A DNA stretch of 64,000 nt from Nitzschia sp. pyKryTriq1 (taxonomy: Eukaryota; Bacillariophyta; Bacillariophyceae; Bacillariales; Bacillariaceae): the NCBI GenBank assembly GCA_956465555.1, contig OY101123.1:1922001-1986000 (forward strand), given 5' to 3'. Position 1 is the stretch's first letter, and each line of letters starts with the position of its first letter. Under the pieces are notes generated by a model. The model was not told the origin of the DNA and did not search any database. It saw only the letters and a program-made list of their open reading frames with translations. Position numbers and translations under genes: made by a program. Positions 21,195 through 31,900 of this stretch are shown in pieces.

Positions 21195-21243
21195 GCGATT
21201 TAACGAGGAAGAAGCCGTTCTGACGTAGACCTCGTTAAATCGC
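21195..21243. repeat. 14-bp perfect inverted repeat (foldback)
   Basis: GCGATTTAACGAGG at 21195-21208 is the exact reverse complement of 21230-21243, with a 21-nt spacer. It lies just outside the retroelement repeat and could be a transcript hairpin or the end of a small inverted-repeat element. Confidence 0.85.
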
Positions 21244-21824
21244 ACACCCGACTGTAGGTGATTACCCAGAGAATAGAAAGATGATGATGCCGACGAAACC
21301 ATCACGTCCTCCGCTTCCGGTGCATGTTCCGGTGCAGTGGTACTGAAGTCGAATAAGTCGTTGTTGGAACGGGAATAGAGCTAGCTTTCTGGGACTGTAC
21401 GAGAATACTCGTACTGTATCATACCGGTATCTGGTCGGTCCCGCCGCTCGCTCGCTCGCTCGCTCGCTCGGTCGGTAGTCGGGATTGATTCCGAAACGGG
21501 AAAGGAATCTATTATTTAAAGCCCCTCCAAGACCCAGAGACATTTTTTTGCTAGCCAATCCAAAACGACAATAATTAATTAATGGATCCTTCCACCGGAA
21601 ACTCCGAGACGTCGGCAGTATTTTTTTTACTTCTACTGCGGTATTAGCGTTATATAGGTATTATTAGACTACTACAGAAAGTATCTTGCATGCCACGTGC
21701 CGTCACGTCTCTCATTTCCGACACTAACTGCGCTCGCATCATCGATATCGTCCGCATATTATTCCGCATCCATTATTTTATTAGTTTAGGCTTTAGGCTG
21801 TAGGCTTTCATCATCATCATCATC
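21244..21824. other. Intergenic region with GCTC microsatellite
   Basis: No gene is seen. A (GCTC)n run ending in GGTCGGT lies at about 21445-21473, and CAT repeats run into the start codon of the next gene. Confidence 0.5.
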
Positions 21825-23480
21825 ATGATGATGACAGCATCATCATCAGCCTCGCTCATCACCACTCGTCATGGTCATCGTCATGGTCATCGTCATCGTC
21901 ATGCTGCTTCTGCTGCTGTGACATTCAAGGAAGATATTTCGACGACCGTGACGATTCCGAAAGTGTCCTCTTCTGCGTCGGAATTATCGACTCTTTTTTA
22001 CAGTGAAGAAGATATCGTCCAATTCAAAAAGGATGCCTTGTTGGAAATGATGATGGCAGGAATTGGTGTAAAAGAAGCAATGATGAATACTACTAGTAGT
22101 GATGATGATGCGGGTATTATTAGTAGTAGTCCAACTAATAATGCTACTACTACTACTACTACTACTACAGCATCAGCAGGAAGAATCGTTCCTTATTCCG
22201 AGGCCGAGGATCGCATGATGGATTTACGGCTTGCCATGGCCCTCAAGTCGAAAAGCAATCGAAGAATGCAAAAACAGCAACAAACGCAGCAGCAACAGCA
22301 ACAGCAGCTGCAGTCATCATCATCGGATGAAGCATCGAACTCTGATACGAATGCAAATACAAATACAAATACAAATGCAAACAAGAATAATAATAATATT
22401 ATGCTGGATTCTTCCAAGGTGCTGGAAATGTTACAAAAATCGGATCTGTACAAGATGGAAGCATCAGCATCAGGCGGTGCTGCTGCTGCTGATGTTCTTC
22501 TTCTTCCTTCACCTACTACTGCTGAAAGAATATCAAGGAAAACCAATAATAATAAGATGAGCCCGAAACGACAAGAACAACAACAACAACAACGACCAAC
22601 TACAACAACGCAACAAAAACCTCCACTGTCACCCACCAGAAGGGCAGTGGTGGTCTCTCCTGTTCGACCAACAGCAGCAGCAACGACAGCAGCAACAGCA
22701 ACGACAGCAGCAGCAACATCATCTCGACCGACAATGGAAGATTCACGTCAAAGTTCCAAACGCATGTCGCGACGGGCTTTAGAAGAGCAACAAGGAGGAC
22801 GAGGAGGAGGAGGATCCATCAGAAGTCCTCGTCGGAGTGCTGCTGGTGCTGGTGGTGGTGGACCCCCTCGAAGATCCAATGTCGCCATTATTACTACTAC
22901 ATCCGCCGGATCTAGTGGTGGTGGTGGTGGTGCTCCTCCTCCTGACGATGATAATGACGATAATAACAAAAAGAAGAAGGATGATGATGACGATGATGAT
23001 GATGATGATAATTCCAATTCACCACCAGCAGCAGCAGCGTCGTCGTCGTCGGCGGCGGCGGTGGGGCAACGACCAAGAATGCTCGGCGATTCTTCTCGTC
23101 AAGGCTCGAAACGTTTGTCTCGAAGGGATCTATTATTACTAGAAGGAAAGAATGCTGATGCTGCTGCTGCTACCCGCCGTGCTGGAGCAGCAGCAGCAGC
23201 AGCAGTAGCAGCAGTAGGTGGACCACCCCGACGATCCAACATGGCCATCATCAGTACGACTGCTGGAACGATACCTGCTGGCGTTACTCCTACTCCTACT
23301 ACTACTAGTGTGTCGAGTATTACTGGTGGGAGCGATGATGATCGTCCAGCCACATCATCATCATCATCATCATCATCACCATCATCACGACGACAAAATG
23401 ATTCTCAAAGCCGACGACGACAACAAAATCAGAGTCCTCGCCGACCCACCACTACAACAACGCGGCCCCAAAGATCCTAA
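21825..23480 (+). CDS. Disordered diatom protein with FYSEEDI motif and internal repeat
   Basis: 551 residues; three adjacent ATG-containing codons at 21825 make the exact start uncertain. The N-terminal 90 residues hold the only ordered-looking part: AAVTFKEDIS followed by LSTLFYSEEDIVQFKKDALLEM, an aliphatic/aromatic helix. The rest is low complexity (Thr, Gln, Asn, Asp, Ser tracts). A two-part unit occurs twice: a DSxRQxSKRxSRRxL segment at about 305 and 421, and GGPPRRSNxAII at about 344 and 464. The duplication therefore spans about 115 codons. The VxF...FYSxxD pattern is shared with the genes at 23996 and 36661. I do not recognise a function; nuclear or cytosolic location is only a guess from the basic RS-like repeats. 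Confidence 0.6.
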   Translation: MMMTASSSASLITTRHGHRHGHRHRHAASAAVTFKEDISTTVTIPKVSSSASELSTLFYSEEDIVQFKKDALLEMMMAGIGVKEAMMNTTSSDDDAGIISSSPTNNATTTTTTTTASAGRIVPYSEAEDRMMDLRLAMALKSKSNRRMQKQQQTQQQQQQQLQSSSSDEASNSDTNANTNTNTNANKNNNNIMLDSSKVLEMLQKSDLYKMEASASGGAAAADVLLLPSPTTAERISRKTNNNKMSPKRQEQQQQQRPTTTTQQKPPLSPTRRAVVVSPVRPTAAATTAATATTAAATSSRPTMEDSRQSSKRMSRRALEEQQGGRGGGGSIRSPRRSAAGAGGGGPPRRSNVAIITTTSAGSSGGGGGAPPPDDDNDDNNKKKKDDDDDDDDDDNSNSPPAAAASSSSAAAVGQRPRMLGDSSRQGSKRLSRRDLLLLEGKNADAAAATRRAGAAAAAAVAAVGGPPRRSNMAIISTTAGTIPAGVTPTPTTTSVSSITGGSDDDRPATSSSSSSSSPSSRRQNDSQSRRRQQNQSPRRPTTTTTRPQRS

Positions 23481-23995
23481 TTATTACTACTACTACTATA
23501 CTACCTACTAGTGGTGGTAGTACTAGCTAGTAGCTATGATGGTAGAGTACTAGAGTATTAACCTGCCTATAGAAGAAGAAACGAAACGAAGAATGAATGG
23601 ATGAATGAATGACGATCATTCTATTTCATCATGGATCACCACGATGCATCCATCCATCAACTAGATGAATGGATGGAACAGATTGCGTATTATGGTGCGT
23701 GGTTCAACAAAACGACCAAGAATAATATGATGATGATGAAGAAAAAAGACACTGACAAAAAGTGTTTTCTGCAATTACTAGTACGATGTACATTAGTACA
23801 GTATAGTGCTATTGCTAGTCGTAAAACGAGCAACATAAAAGACAAGTGTACATACTAATATCCACTCTATCTAGTAGTACTATATACTCAGAACTAAGTA
23901 CTAGTAGTCTACTCTGTTGCTCTTTCAATTTTCTAAATTTTATTGGACCGATCTTTTACTCTACGGGTACTACTAGCTAGCTTAGCTACTAGTAG
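23481..23995. other. Convergent intergenic region
   Basis: The space between two convergent disordered-protein genes. It contains ATGAATGG repeats (23592-23612) and several ACTAGT palindromes (23505-23535, 23895-23905, 23965-23998). No gene is supported. Confidence 0.5.
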
Positions 23996-24808
23996 CTAGG
24001 CACATCGTGCGGCAAATTTGTTGGGAGGACGGGGAACGAGGACGACTGGGGTGCTACTACTTCTACTAGTAGTAGTAGTAGTAGTAGAAGCACCTGCTGC
24101 CGCAAAAGCAGCAAGGCTGCTGGAAGAAGTGCTGGTGCTGGCTGTACTTTTTCGTTCCTTGCTGCTAGTAGCCTCTGGTTGTGTTTGTGTTTGTGGTGGT
24201 GGTGATTTTCTTTGTTGTTGCATCATCGTCGCCATTTGTCGTTGTCGGCCAGATACGACTAGCACTTTGTAGTACATTTGATGAACCGTGGTAAAAGACA
24301 AGAGTGGACCACCCAAAGAGAGACGTTTCATTTGTTCTCGACCAATAGTCACTGCCAAAATCAAAGCATTGCGACGGAATTGTTCATTGCGAGCAAAGCG
24401 TTCAAAGTCTTGGAGAGTGTAAAAGAGTTCCTCGTGGTTTTGTTGTTGTTGCTGAAGCTGTTGCTCATCACTACTATCCCCCTTGTAGCTGCTGTGGACT
24501 TCAATCACCTCTTGCAATGGAGTCGCAAAAGATACGTGTTTCTTCTTCATCCTCTTGTTGGATGTTGTTGCGCTGCTGTTGCAATGATCGCTCACGCTCC
24601 CCACACTTTCCAGACGATTGGTGATGGTGCGTTGACGTTTTGCTACTGGTTCTTCACCCATTGTATTCGCCATGACCGCCATCACATTCTTATTCTTCTC
24701 GTCTAGTAGTACGGAAGAACAATAACCACCACGAGAGGAGGATTTGGGAGTAGCTGCATCCGTAGAGGTAAATCTCTGTAGTCGTCGTGTGTTGCTTGTT
24801 AACGACAT
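23996..24808 (-). CDS. Disordered diatom protein with VSF...LFYTxxDF motif
   Basis: 270 residues from the ATG at 24808-24806; the frame is open 42 codons further upstream, but that part looks non-coding. A basic KKKHVSFATPLQEVIEV strand at about 90-106 is followed, after a Gln tract, by ELFYTLQDFERFARNEQFRRNALILAVTIG. This is the pattern seen in many diatom proteins of unknown function (short V-x-F strand, spacer, aromatic-Y-(S/T)-x-x-(E/D) helix start). The C-terminal 100 residues are Ser/Thr/Gln-rich. It converges with the paralogous-looking 21825 gene. No enzymatic motif is visible. Confidence 0.6.
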   Translation of the reverse strand: MSLTSNTRRLQRFTSTDAATPKSSSRGGYCSSVLLDEKNKNVMAVMANTMGEEPVAKRQRTITNRLESVGSVSDHCNSSATTSNKRMKKKHVSFATPLQEVIEVHSSYKGDSSDEQQLQQQQQNHEELFYTLQDFERFARNEQFRRNALILAVTIGREQMKRLSLGGPLLSFTTVHQMYYKVLVVSGRQRQMATMMQQQRKSPPPQTQTQPEATSSKERKSTASTSTSSSSLAAFAAAGASTTTTTTSRSSSTPVVLVPRPPNKFAARCA

Positions 24809-25186
24809 GGTGCGATTATTTGGAGAGAGGATTGCTTTTATGATGAAATAGTAGTAAAAGAATAACAATAATATGTTGTGAATGCTAGTAGAGAGAACTG
24901 GCGAGGCGATCTGATCGGATCGATGAAAGGCCAAAAAGTCGCAAGTAGTACGACGTAGTGAAACGAGAAGAATGGGAAGTAGTAGTACTAATAGTAGTAG
25001 TGAAAAGTTGTGATAGTACCGGTAGGCATAATAATATGGTCGTTGGAAGCCAAAATCGTCTCTCGGCGAGCGATCGATCGTTCATTTTTGGTTTCGCTAC
25101 TTCGCCGCCACGTCAAAGAACAATTGTTCTGCTGGCAAGTTGAAGAATGGTTCACGTCGTGCGAGAAAAATAGTATATTGTTCTGC

Positions 25187-25374
25187 CAATTTCAGCACGA
25201 CTGAGAAGCATGTAGCATGTTGCTTTTTACAGTACTGGTACTGGTACTGGTACCGGTAGCGATATTGAAGCGAACATCCTTTACTGGATGCCAATTTCAG
25301 CACGACTGAGAAGCATGCAGCATGCTGCTTTTTACAGTAACAGTACTGGTACTGTGAGGCGAACATCCTTTACT
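25187..25374. repeat. Diverged tandem duplication, about 95 bp
   Basis: Two copies (about 25187-25281 and 25291-25374) share CCAATTTCAGCACGACTGAG, AAGCATG, TGCTTTTTACAGTA and GCGAACATCCTTTACT. The middle differs by numbers of GTACTG/GTACCG units, as expected for slippage. Confidence 0.85.
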
Positions 25375-25401
25375 CGATCCTGATTGTAATTTCACGTCAG
25401 C

Positions 25402-25720
25402 CGCCACGCACAAGAATCGCCTTCATTACGCAGTTTCGCACTTTCTCGGGCTCATGAGAGTCAAGAAGGCAGATCGCTCAAAATGAACCGAAGTCAGCAG
25501 TTGTTAGTGACAGCAGTTGCGGTGCTGGCGGCGTGTTCATAGACTTATTTGTATTTCGCTATTGAACATCCTACCGGTATGCCGGTATAATCGATCCAGA
25601 AGACTGTAGTTTTTAATAAAAGCTGCCACGCACAAGAATCGCCTTTATTACGCAGTTTCGCACTTTCCAGGGCTTGTGGGACTCGAGAAGGCGAATTGTG
25701 CGAAATAAACCGAAGTCAGC
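25402..25720. repeat. Diverged direct repeat, about 97 bp, two copies
   Basis: Copies at about 25402-25499 and 25625-25720 share GCCACGCACAAGAATCGCCT, ATTACGCAGTTTCGCACTTTC, AGAAGGC and AACCGAAGTCAGC. They are separated by 125 bp and precede the XPG-SWIM gene. The copies could be exon-like or element remnants; no coding continuity is evident. Confidence 0.8.
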
Positions 25721-26147
25721 CCTACTACTTAGTGACAGCGCTGGGAATCGCTTCGCTTTTTCGGAGACCGATGCGCGTGCGAAGCGCGAAGGGCGAAGAC
25801 GCGAACGCGATGTCGCTGGCGACGGGTGCCGGTACGTACAGTACCAGTACCGGTAGTAGGTACCGGTAGTCTACATACTGGTATGGTTGTTGCGTGGTGC
25901 GGGGTGCGAGAGTGAAATCAGCGCAGGGCGCGCGGGTTGTATCTGCTATCCCGCGGGAGTGTTTTGCAGAGTAGAGGTACCAGTACTAGCTGCGGTATGA
26001 TACTACGAACTGTAGTCTACTGAGCGTACTGGTACTGGCAGACTACCGGTAGCTAGTTGACGGACGGAATAAGGCGCGTCGCGCGAGCGAGTGGTACGAC
26101 CCTGCCTCAAAGATCGTTTTTTCTTCTCATTTCATGTCCGCGAGGAC

Positions 26148-28229
26148 ATGATCTACGAAATAGTGCAATATGCCAGGGCGGAAAGTATACCTATCATTGG
26201 GGCTCCGTTCGAGGCCGATAGCCAAATCCATTCTCTCCTTCTACAAAACATCGCAGACTATGCTCTTACGAACGATGGGGACATTGCCTATCAAGGCGCC
26301 CCAAGGACAATAATGGATCTGCAACAGAATGGCAGGTGCAATCTTGTAAGGAATGAACGTCTCTTGCAAACGAAACTGAAAGAACTGTTTCAGTCGCCCC
26401 GTGACCTGGAACAGCGCGATCTAACAATGTTTGCCTGTTTCCAAGGCAACGACTATGTTGCAAATACGAAAGGGGATGGAAAAGCAAAAAATATCAAACG
26501 AATGCAAGAGTGGGTCAAGCTGACTACTCAAGAAGAGAAGAATGAATTCATTTCGAATTACCTAGCCAGTCACAAGGCTCCAAATCAGACTGCTTTCCGC
26601 AGAGCAATTGAACTCTGGGAAAAATCGCCTGCCTTCTTTGTCACTCCATCCAAAGATAATGATAGCCCAAGGATTGCATTCATGGAAGGGAACTACAATG
26701 TTGATCTCCGAGCTATGAGTGGAGACCCAGAGAGCGTTCAAGACCAGTGGTGGATTAATGATTCGGACGAGACCACGGCAAATCGTCTAGGGTTCATACC
26801 GAGCGCCGCGTTGAATGGAGAAGCCGACTACAAGGACATGTTCACAATGAATATCTACAGCAAAACTGGGAGTCCACTTGAAGGAAACCCACCGCAATAC
26901 AATGAGAAAGGCGACGAGTTGTGCCCCGGGTCTACGATTGATTTTGATCTTCGACCTGCTCCTCTGATTCATGAAGACCAACTGTTGTTTTGGTTGGCTT
27001 GTCGTGGCATCGCAAACAGTAATTTTTCAAGTTTGGATGCAGGTATACGGCGCCCCAAGATCATTGAAGCAGTGGAGAAGGCGGTAAGGCTCAATCTCCC
27101 GCCCCTCCCAAAATTTCTCTTGCGTGGGGGCGGAGGCTACATCAAGTTCCAAGTTCTGGAACCAAGACAAGTAGACGTATCGCCAATATGGTCGACTGGA
27201 GATGGATTCCTCGACGAAATGCGCTCTTGGAAAGTACCTACGATCAACGATCAATATTTCACATCGATCTTTGGTAAACGCAACGGTGTTCGGGCAAGGT
27301 GTCTGATGCATCTTGACTCAGGAAGTTTCGATCTCAAGGACTTGAAATCAACTACAGGAATGAGAAATAATATGAGTCCGAATGATGCCATCCTTGTTGT
27401 CGAGGGTCTGTCCGCGCCGTCCCAGCGTCTTGGTGACAAGGGGATGTATTCTGTGACTCTCGCTTTTAAGTTGGACAGTGAGAATCAAACTACTAAGTTC
27501 CTTCCACATCCTGTCAGCAGCTGTACTTGTGCAAATGGTTGTTTCTTCTGTGCGCACATTGGGGCACTGTTTCTTTTGCTGTCGTGCTTTCAAAAGCGAC
27601 CCACATGGACCATGGAGGACTGCTTGGCAAAACTTCCAGAGTCAATTCATTCTCTTGTTTCCCTACCGGTCCTAGTCGAGCTAGCTTTCCCTGGACCTAC
27701 ATCGACACTCTCAGAGGAAAAGAAGGAAATCCAAAAGGAGATGCTCAAGCGATTTCAGAGCGAACTTGGCTTAGAAAGTGATTCCACTGAAGAGGACAAC
27801 GACCAAGATTCGTCTGGCCCACAAATTCGCGACGAAAATGGAGAACAAGTCCTGTCGTTTGCTTTTCGCAATGAAGCACTGACTGTCCCTGATGTGTCTA
27901 GTTCCCCCGAAATCAAAGTATGTGAAGAAGTGACGAAGTGGATTCTGTTGCTCGAGTCATCGGAAGATATATCTGGAGCAGCACAACGACTCAACGTCCA
28001 GAAGATAAAGGAGGCCGCCTCCGAGGCCGCCTGTGAAGTACTCTCACCCAAGAGAGAAAAGCAACAACTTCGTCGACTCTTAGCTCTATACGAGCTGGCC
28101 GAAGAAGATCTCGAGTTTCGGTCGTTGATAACAATTTATGTCAAAGTCGTCAAGGACCAGATCGACGCCCGTCTAGAGGAATTAAGAGACGTGGAGGATA
28201 TTGTATACGACTCTACTAACAAAGATTAA
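26148..28229 (+). CDS. XPG-I nuclease domain protein with C-terminal SWIM zinc finger
   Basis: 693 residues from the ATG at 26148; the frame is open back to about 26073, and an AG acceptor-like site just before this ATG leaves room for a missing upstream exon. Residues 1-115 show the XPG-I half of Rad2/FEN1-type nucleases with its acidic residues: GAPFEADSQI (19-24), LTNDGDIAYQGA (42-45) and FQGNDYV...GDG (100-111). The XPG-N half that completes the active site is not seen in this window. The middle (about 120-430) is unrecognised. Near 459-475, SSCTCANGCFFCAHIGALF fits a SWIM zinc finger (CxC...CxH). The C-terminus is acidic and helical. DNA binding or processing is inferred. Such a pairing could belong to a mobile element or to an orphan host protein. 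Confidence 0.65.
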   Translation: MIYEIVQYARAESIPIIGAPFEADSQIHSLLLQNIADYALTNDGDIAYQGAPRTIMDLQQNGRCNLVRNERLLQTKLKELFQSPRDLEQRDLTMFACFQGNDYVANTKGDGKAKNIKRMQEWVKLTTQEEKNEFISNYLASHKAPNQTAFRRAIELWEKSPAFFVTPSKDNDSPRIAFMEGNYNVDLRAMSGDPESVQDQWWINDSDETTANRLGFIPSAALNGEADYKDMFTMNIYSKTGSPLEGNPPQYNEKGDELCPGSTIDFDLRPAPLIHEDQLLFWLACRGIANSNFSSLDAGIRRPKIIEAVEKAVRLNLPPLPKFLLRGGGGYIKFQVLEPRQVDVSPIWSTGDGFLDEMRSWKVPTINDQYFTSIFGKRNGVRARCLMHLDSGSFDLKDLKSTTGMRNNMSPNDAILVVEGLSAPSQRLGDKGMYSVTLAFKLDSENQTTKFLPHPVSSCTCANGCFFCAHIGALFLLLSCFQKRPTWTMEDCLAKLPESIHSLVSLPVLVELAFPGPTSTLSEEKKEIQKEMLKRFQSELGLESDSTEEDNDQDSSGPQIRDENGEQVLSFAFRNEALTVPDVSSSPEIKVCEEVTKWILLLESSEDISGAAQRLNVQKIKEAASEAACEVLSPKREKQQLRRLLALYELAEEDLEFRSLITIYVKVVKDQIDARLEELRDVEDIVYDSTNKD

Positions 28230-28903
28230 GTTATAGGAACTACAACAGAACTACTCCTCGTTGATCCGTGCTCTCTTCTTTTTCACCTTCTTAGGGTCTT
28301 GGGGCGGGAAATAGTCGGCATGCTTGGCTGGCATTTGAAGCGGGCGATACAAGTTGGCACGGCCATGACCCCAGTCCACTATATCTTGAAAATGGATCGG
28401 TATCCCGATCCATGGTGATTTGTGTCCATATGAGGAAGAGTAGGATGAACTTACCGGAAAACTTGAACACAAACAAGAATAAAATGAGATTTATGTTTTC
28501 AGTTGATGCAAAGGAAACAATTGTCACATGGTGAGGGAAACGTTCCCTCCATCGTCATCTGCATTGTGTCGGTGGCAACGCGCATCAGAATTTTTTGGCG
28601 GTGGGGAATTTTCTGTTTTGCAGCCGGGGTCGTACCACTCGCTCGCGCGACGCGCCATAGAATGGAATCATCCAGAACCGGACCCGCGCTTAGCTCAGCA
28701 TCACCGCAAATAAACCAACAAGAACCACCAACCAACCACCAACCTCATCATCAAATGGAGAACAAACGACAGCATGTGCGAAAGTTTCTCAAAACCCCCC
28801 ATCGTTTTAATGTTAACATGAAATGAATTCAATATCATACACACACACATATTACTCGTACAAGATAGTACGTGCACCATCCAGTTAGTCAGCAGCAACA
28901 GTT
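28230..28903. other. Convergent intergenic region
   Basis: The space between the XPG-SWIM gene and the cyclase gene. A minus-strand frame, 28472-28251, ends in a Lys/Arg-rich tail (PPQDPKKVKKKRARI) and might be the last exon of an unrecognised gene, but no upstream exon is evident. A CA microsatellite lies at about 28839-28850. Confidence 0.4.
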
Positions 28904-31900
28904 TTAATCTTGCTCTTCGTCCTCTTCAACGACCGATGCCAGCTGATCTAGCCCCATTTCTTTGCATCGCTCCAGCATTTCTTCGACCACAGACTCTCCC
29001 TTCAAAGCCCATTCCCTTCGATTTTCGATGGCATTGAAGAGGCACTCGTCACTGGCAACTCCAAAAACGCCACACTCGTCCAGCTTCTTCGCCAGAGGAA
29101 TGACGTAGTTGTCAAAGAACCAAAGCTCGCCGTTGTACCAGCCCAAGGACGGGTCCTTCGGAGAGCGGCCCAGCTTATAGGCAACATACATCTCCTGGAA
29201 CAATTTCTCATTCCATCGCTTGTAGACGTTCCAATGTTGCATGGTGTGAGCGACATCTGAAGCTTGGATAATATGCTCGATCACAATGGTAGCTCTGCGG
29301 TTGGTGGATGTTTGCTTCCTTTGCTTCTTGTCATCCGGAGAGTCTCCTGACTTCTTCGACGTACTGGCCGAATGAGCGCTTTCGGAAACATCAGGATCCG
29401 TAGGATCAGTATCTCGTTCCGAGTCATCTCCTCCAGTAGAGAATTCTCCGTTGGACGAACCTTCAAAGTCTCGTTGAAGCTCATCCGAGTGAAAGGCACG
29501 ATCCCAACGCATGTTTCGAAGAGCCTTGAGCTCGGGATCGAAAATGTCGGTCGCCAACACGGTGTTGACGACGAGTTGACGGAATCGAGCGTATTCTTCC
29601 TTGGTCGTAAAGATGCACTTTTGAAGATCGGCATACTTGGGTTTCATTAGCATATCCCAGGACATATCCACACTGTTTTGCTCAGCAACAGACTTGTTTC
29701 GGTATTTTTCTCCAAGTTGAGGAATCTCCTTGGCAAGCTGAGGATTACTGACACCTCGGTGGTCCGTGTCATGAATCAAGGCACTGAAGACTACTGCGAA
29801 ATGGGTCAAGGGATCCGAGGTGATTCCAAATGTATATTCATGGAGTTGTTCGGCCACCTTTTTGGCGTTCTTTCGCTCGTAATTGACATCTTCCGGGGTC
29901 ACGATACGATTGAGAAGCTTGTGGACGGCCATGGTTACGTGATTAGCGTGCTGAGAAAGAAGGGAAACGTGTAAGAGAGATAAAGAGGAACAGGCACTGA
30001 ATCTAGATACGATGGACTTCGTACCTCAAAATTGTGAAATGGGTTGTCGTGATAGACTGAGGCGATTTCTTCCACGTAGGCGCGCAACTGTGTCTTGACA
30101 GCAGGGCTGAGTTCCACCGAGGCCAGAACGTCGGAGGAAAGAGTCGACTTTTTATTGTCAAACTCTGGGAGTTCGATGATTTCTTGTACTTCATCTAGGA
30201 CCGTTTCACCTTTCGGGAGAGCCAGCGAGAACGTCTCAACCTTTTTCTTCCTACCTTGGTTACGGTAGGCGACAATCTTTTTCAACAAGCCGCCGAGAGA
30301 CTCGACTTGCCAATCAATGAGGCGTTGGCCTTTGAAGGTAATGATGGTGTTCACCATAGTCTTGTTCGGGTCGTCCTCGTCCCAAAGATCGCCCGATCCG
30401 ACCGACAAATCAGAACAAAACGAAGTGTCGCTGGACTTGTTGTCAAGCTTGCTGTTCTTGTTGGCCTGTGGTACGGAGACCTGATGAGATTTCCTTTGGG
30501 TGATAAAATAAGTCTGAATATCACCAACACCCTTGACAAGAATCTTTTCCTTTCGAGCCTTTACCCATTTCTTCTTTCCGGCTTCCAACAACAGTTCCGC
30601 GGTTTTCTCCGATAGATGGATCCTGTCTGGCTCCGACGTGGCTTCCATTCGAGCAGCCGTATTCACCGTGGTTCCTGATATTACGAGTGTGAGCTTTCCT
30701 GATAAGATGGTGTCGTCAAAAGGACCTGGCAACAAAAGCAACCACTATGTACTTACCGAAAATATGGAATTTGGACTCTCCTCCCAGCAGAACACCGCCA
30801 ACCACGGGTCCACTGGAAAGCCCAATTCTCATCTTGAGATCATGAGTTTCGGGTCCAAGTTGTTTTTCCAGCTCTCTGGTCAGCGAATTGAATTTGGTCA
30901 AGCACTCCTGGGCGAATTTGGTCATCCTCACGGCATGGTCCGGTTGCGGCTCGGGGACTCCAGAAACCACCACGTACACATCGCCAGTCGTTTCAACTTT
31001 GAAGACATTTCGCTTGCGACAGATCTGCAACACAACAGGAAGACAAGCAATTAGAACCAGAATCATCATTGGGATGCCGTGCTGCTGCTGACGAGATTAG
31101 CACGCTCACCTTATCGAAATGGAAAAAGACAGTCTGAAGCAATTGAAAGACCTGGCTAGGCTCTCGCTCGGATGACCAACTCGTAAAACCCGCGATATCA
31201 GCCATCAAGACAGTGCACTGTGGGAAAAAGTCAGCAATGGGCTTCTTGTTCAAAATTTGGGCTTCCATCTCGGCAGTTGGTTCGGCATTGTCCTGGACAT
31301 CCAAAAACATCCGAAGACGAAGCTTCTGGGGGTGTGCCAAATCCTCCAAGTATCGCTTTTGCATCACGACAAACTTTTGCTTTTGCAGCATGATCATGAA
31401 GACCAACGCGGCAAAGAAAAAGGAGAGGAGAACAGTGCTGGCGATTCCGTAGGGCAACCAGTCGTTCGAGGCTTTCTCGTAGGCAATGGTCATTTGCCAC
31501 ATGTCATCCACAGTGTCCAGAGTGGTAGAAACTTGGACGTACTTGGGACTGTCAAAATCTTCAGTCTCTGCCAAGATAACTTCCACACTGGTAACTTCAT
31601 CTGTATTGGGATCGACGGTGCGATCTGTCCGGGTTAGTTTGAATCCCTTTCCGTCGCTCGCAAAACGTTCAAAAATGTCGCTCCTCTCGATGAGTTCATT
31701 CCAGTTGATCACGGCTTCCACAGATCCCCATCGCTGAAAGGTGGTTCTTCCAACAGAAATGGTGTGGTTGTCCGAATTCACGGGTAGAGCTGCGATGAAG
31801 GCTTTCTCGACAGAAACATTACAGTCGCCACCATCACCAGAGCATTCTTCCAAGGTCAAGGGTCCCGCAATGTAGATGCCTTTGGAGCTGAGAACAGATT

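Noticed and set aside
25674-25856. XPG-N exon upstream of the nuclease gene
   Set aside because: The frame is short, basic and lacks the XPG-N motifs.
28251-28472. Minus-strand frame ending in a Lys/Arg tail
   Set aside because: Could be a last exon, but no splice partner or family was found.
29935-30741. Independent gene in the cyclase region
   Set aside because: It is exon 4 of the cyclase-PDE gene plus intron sequence.
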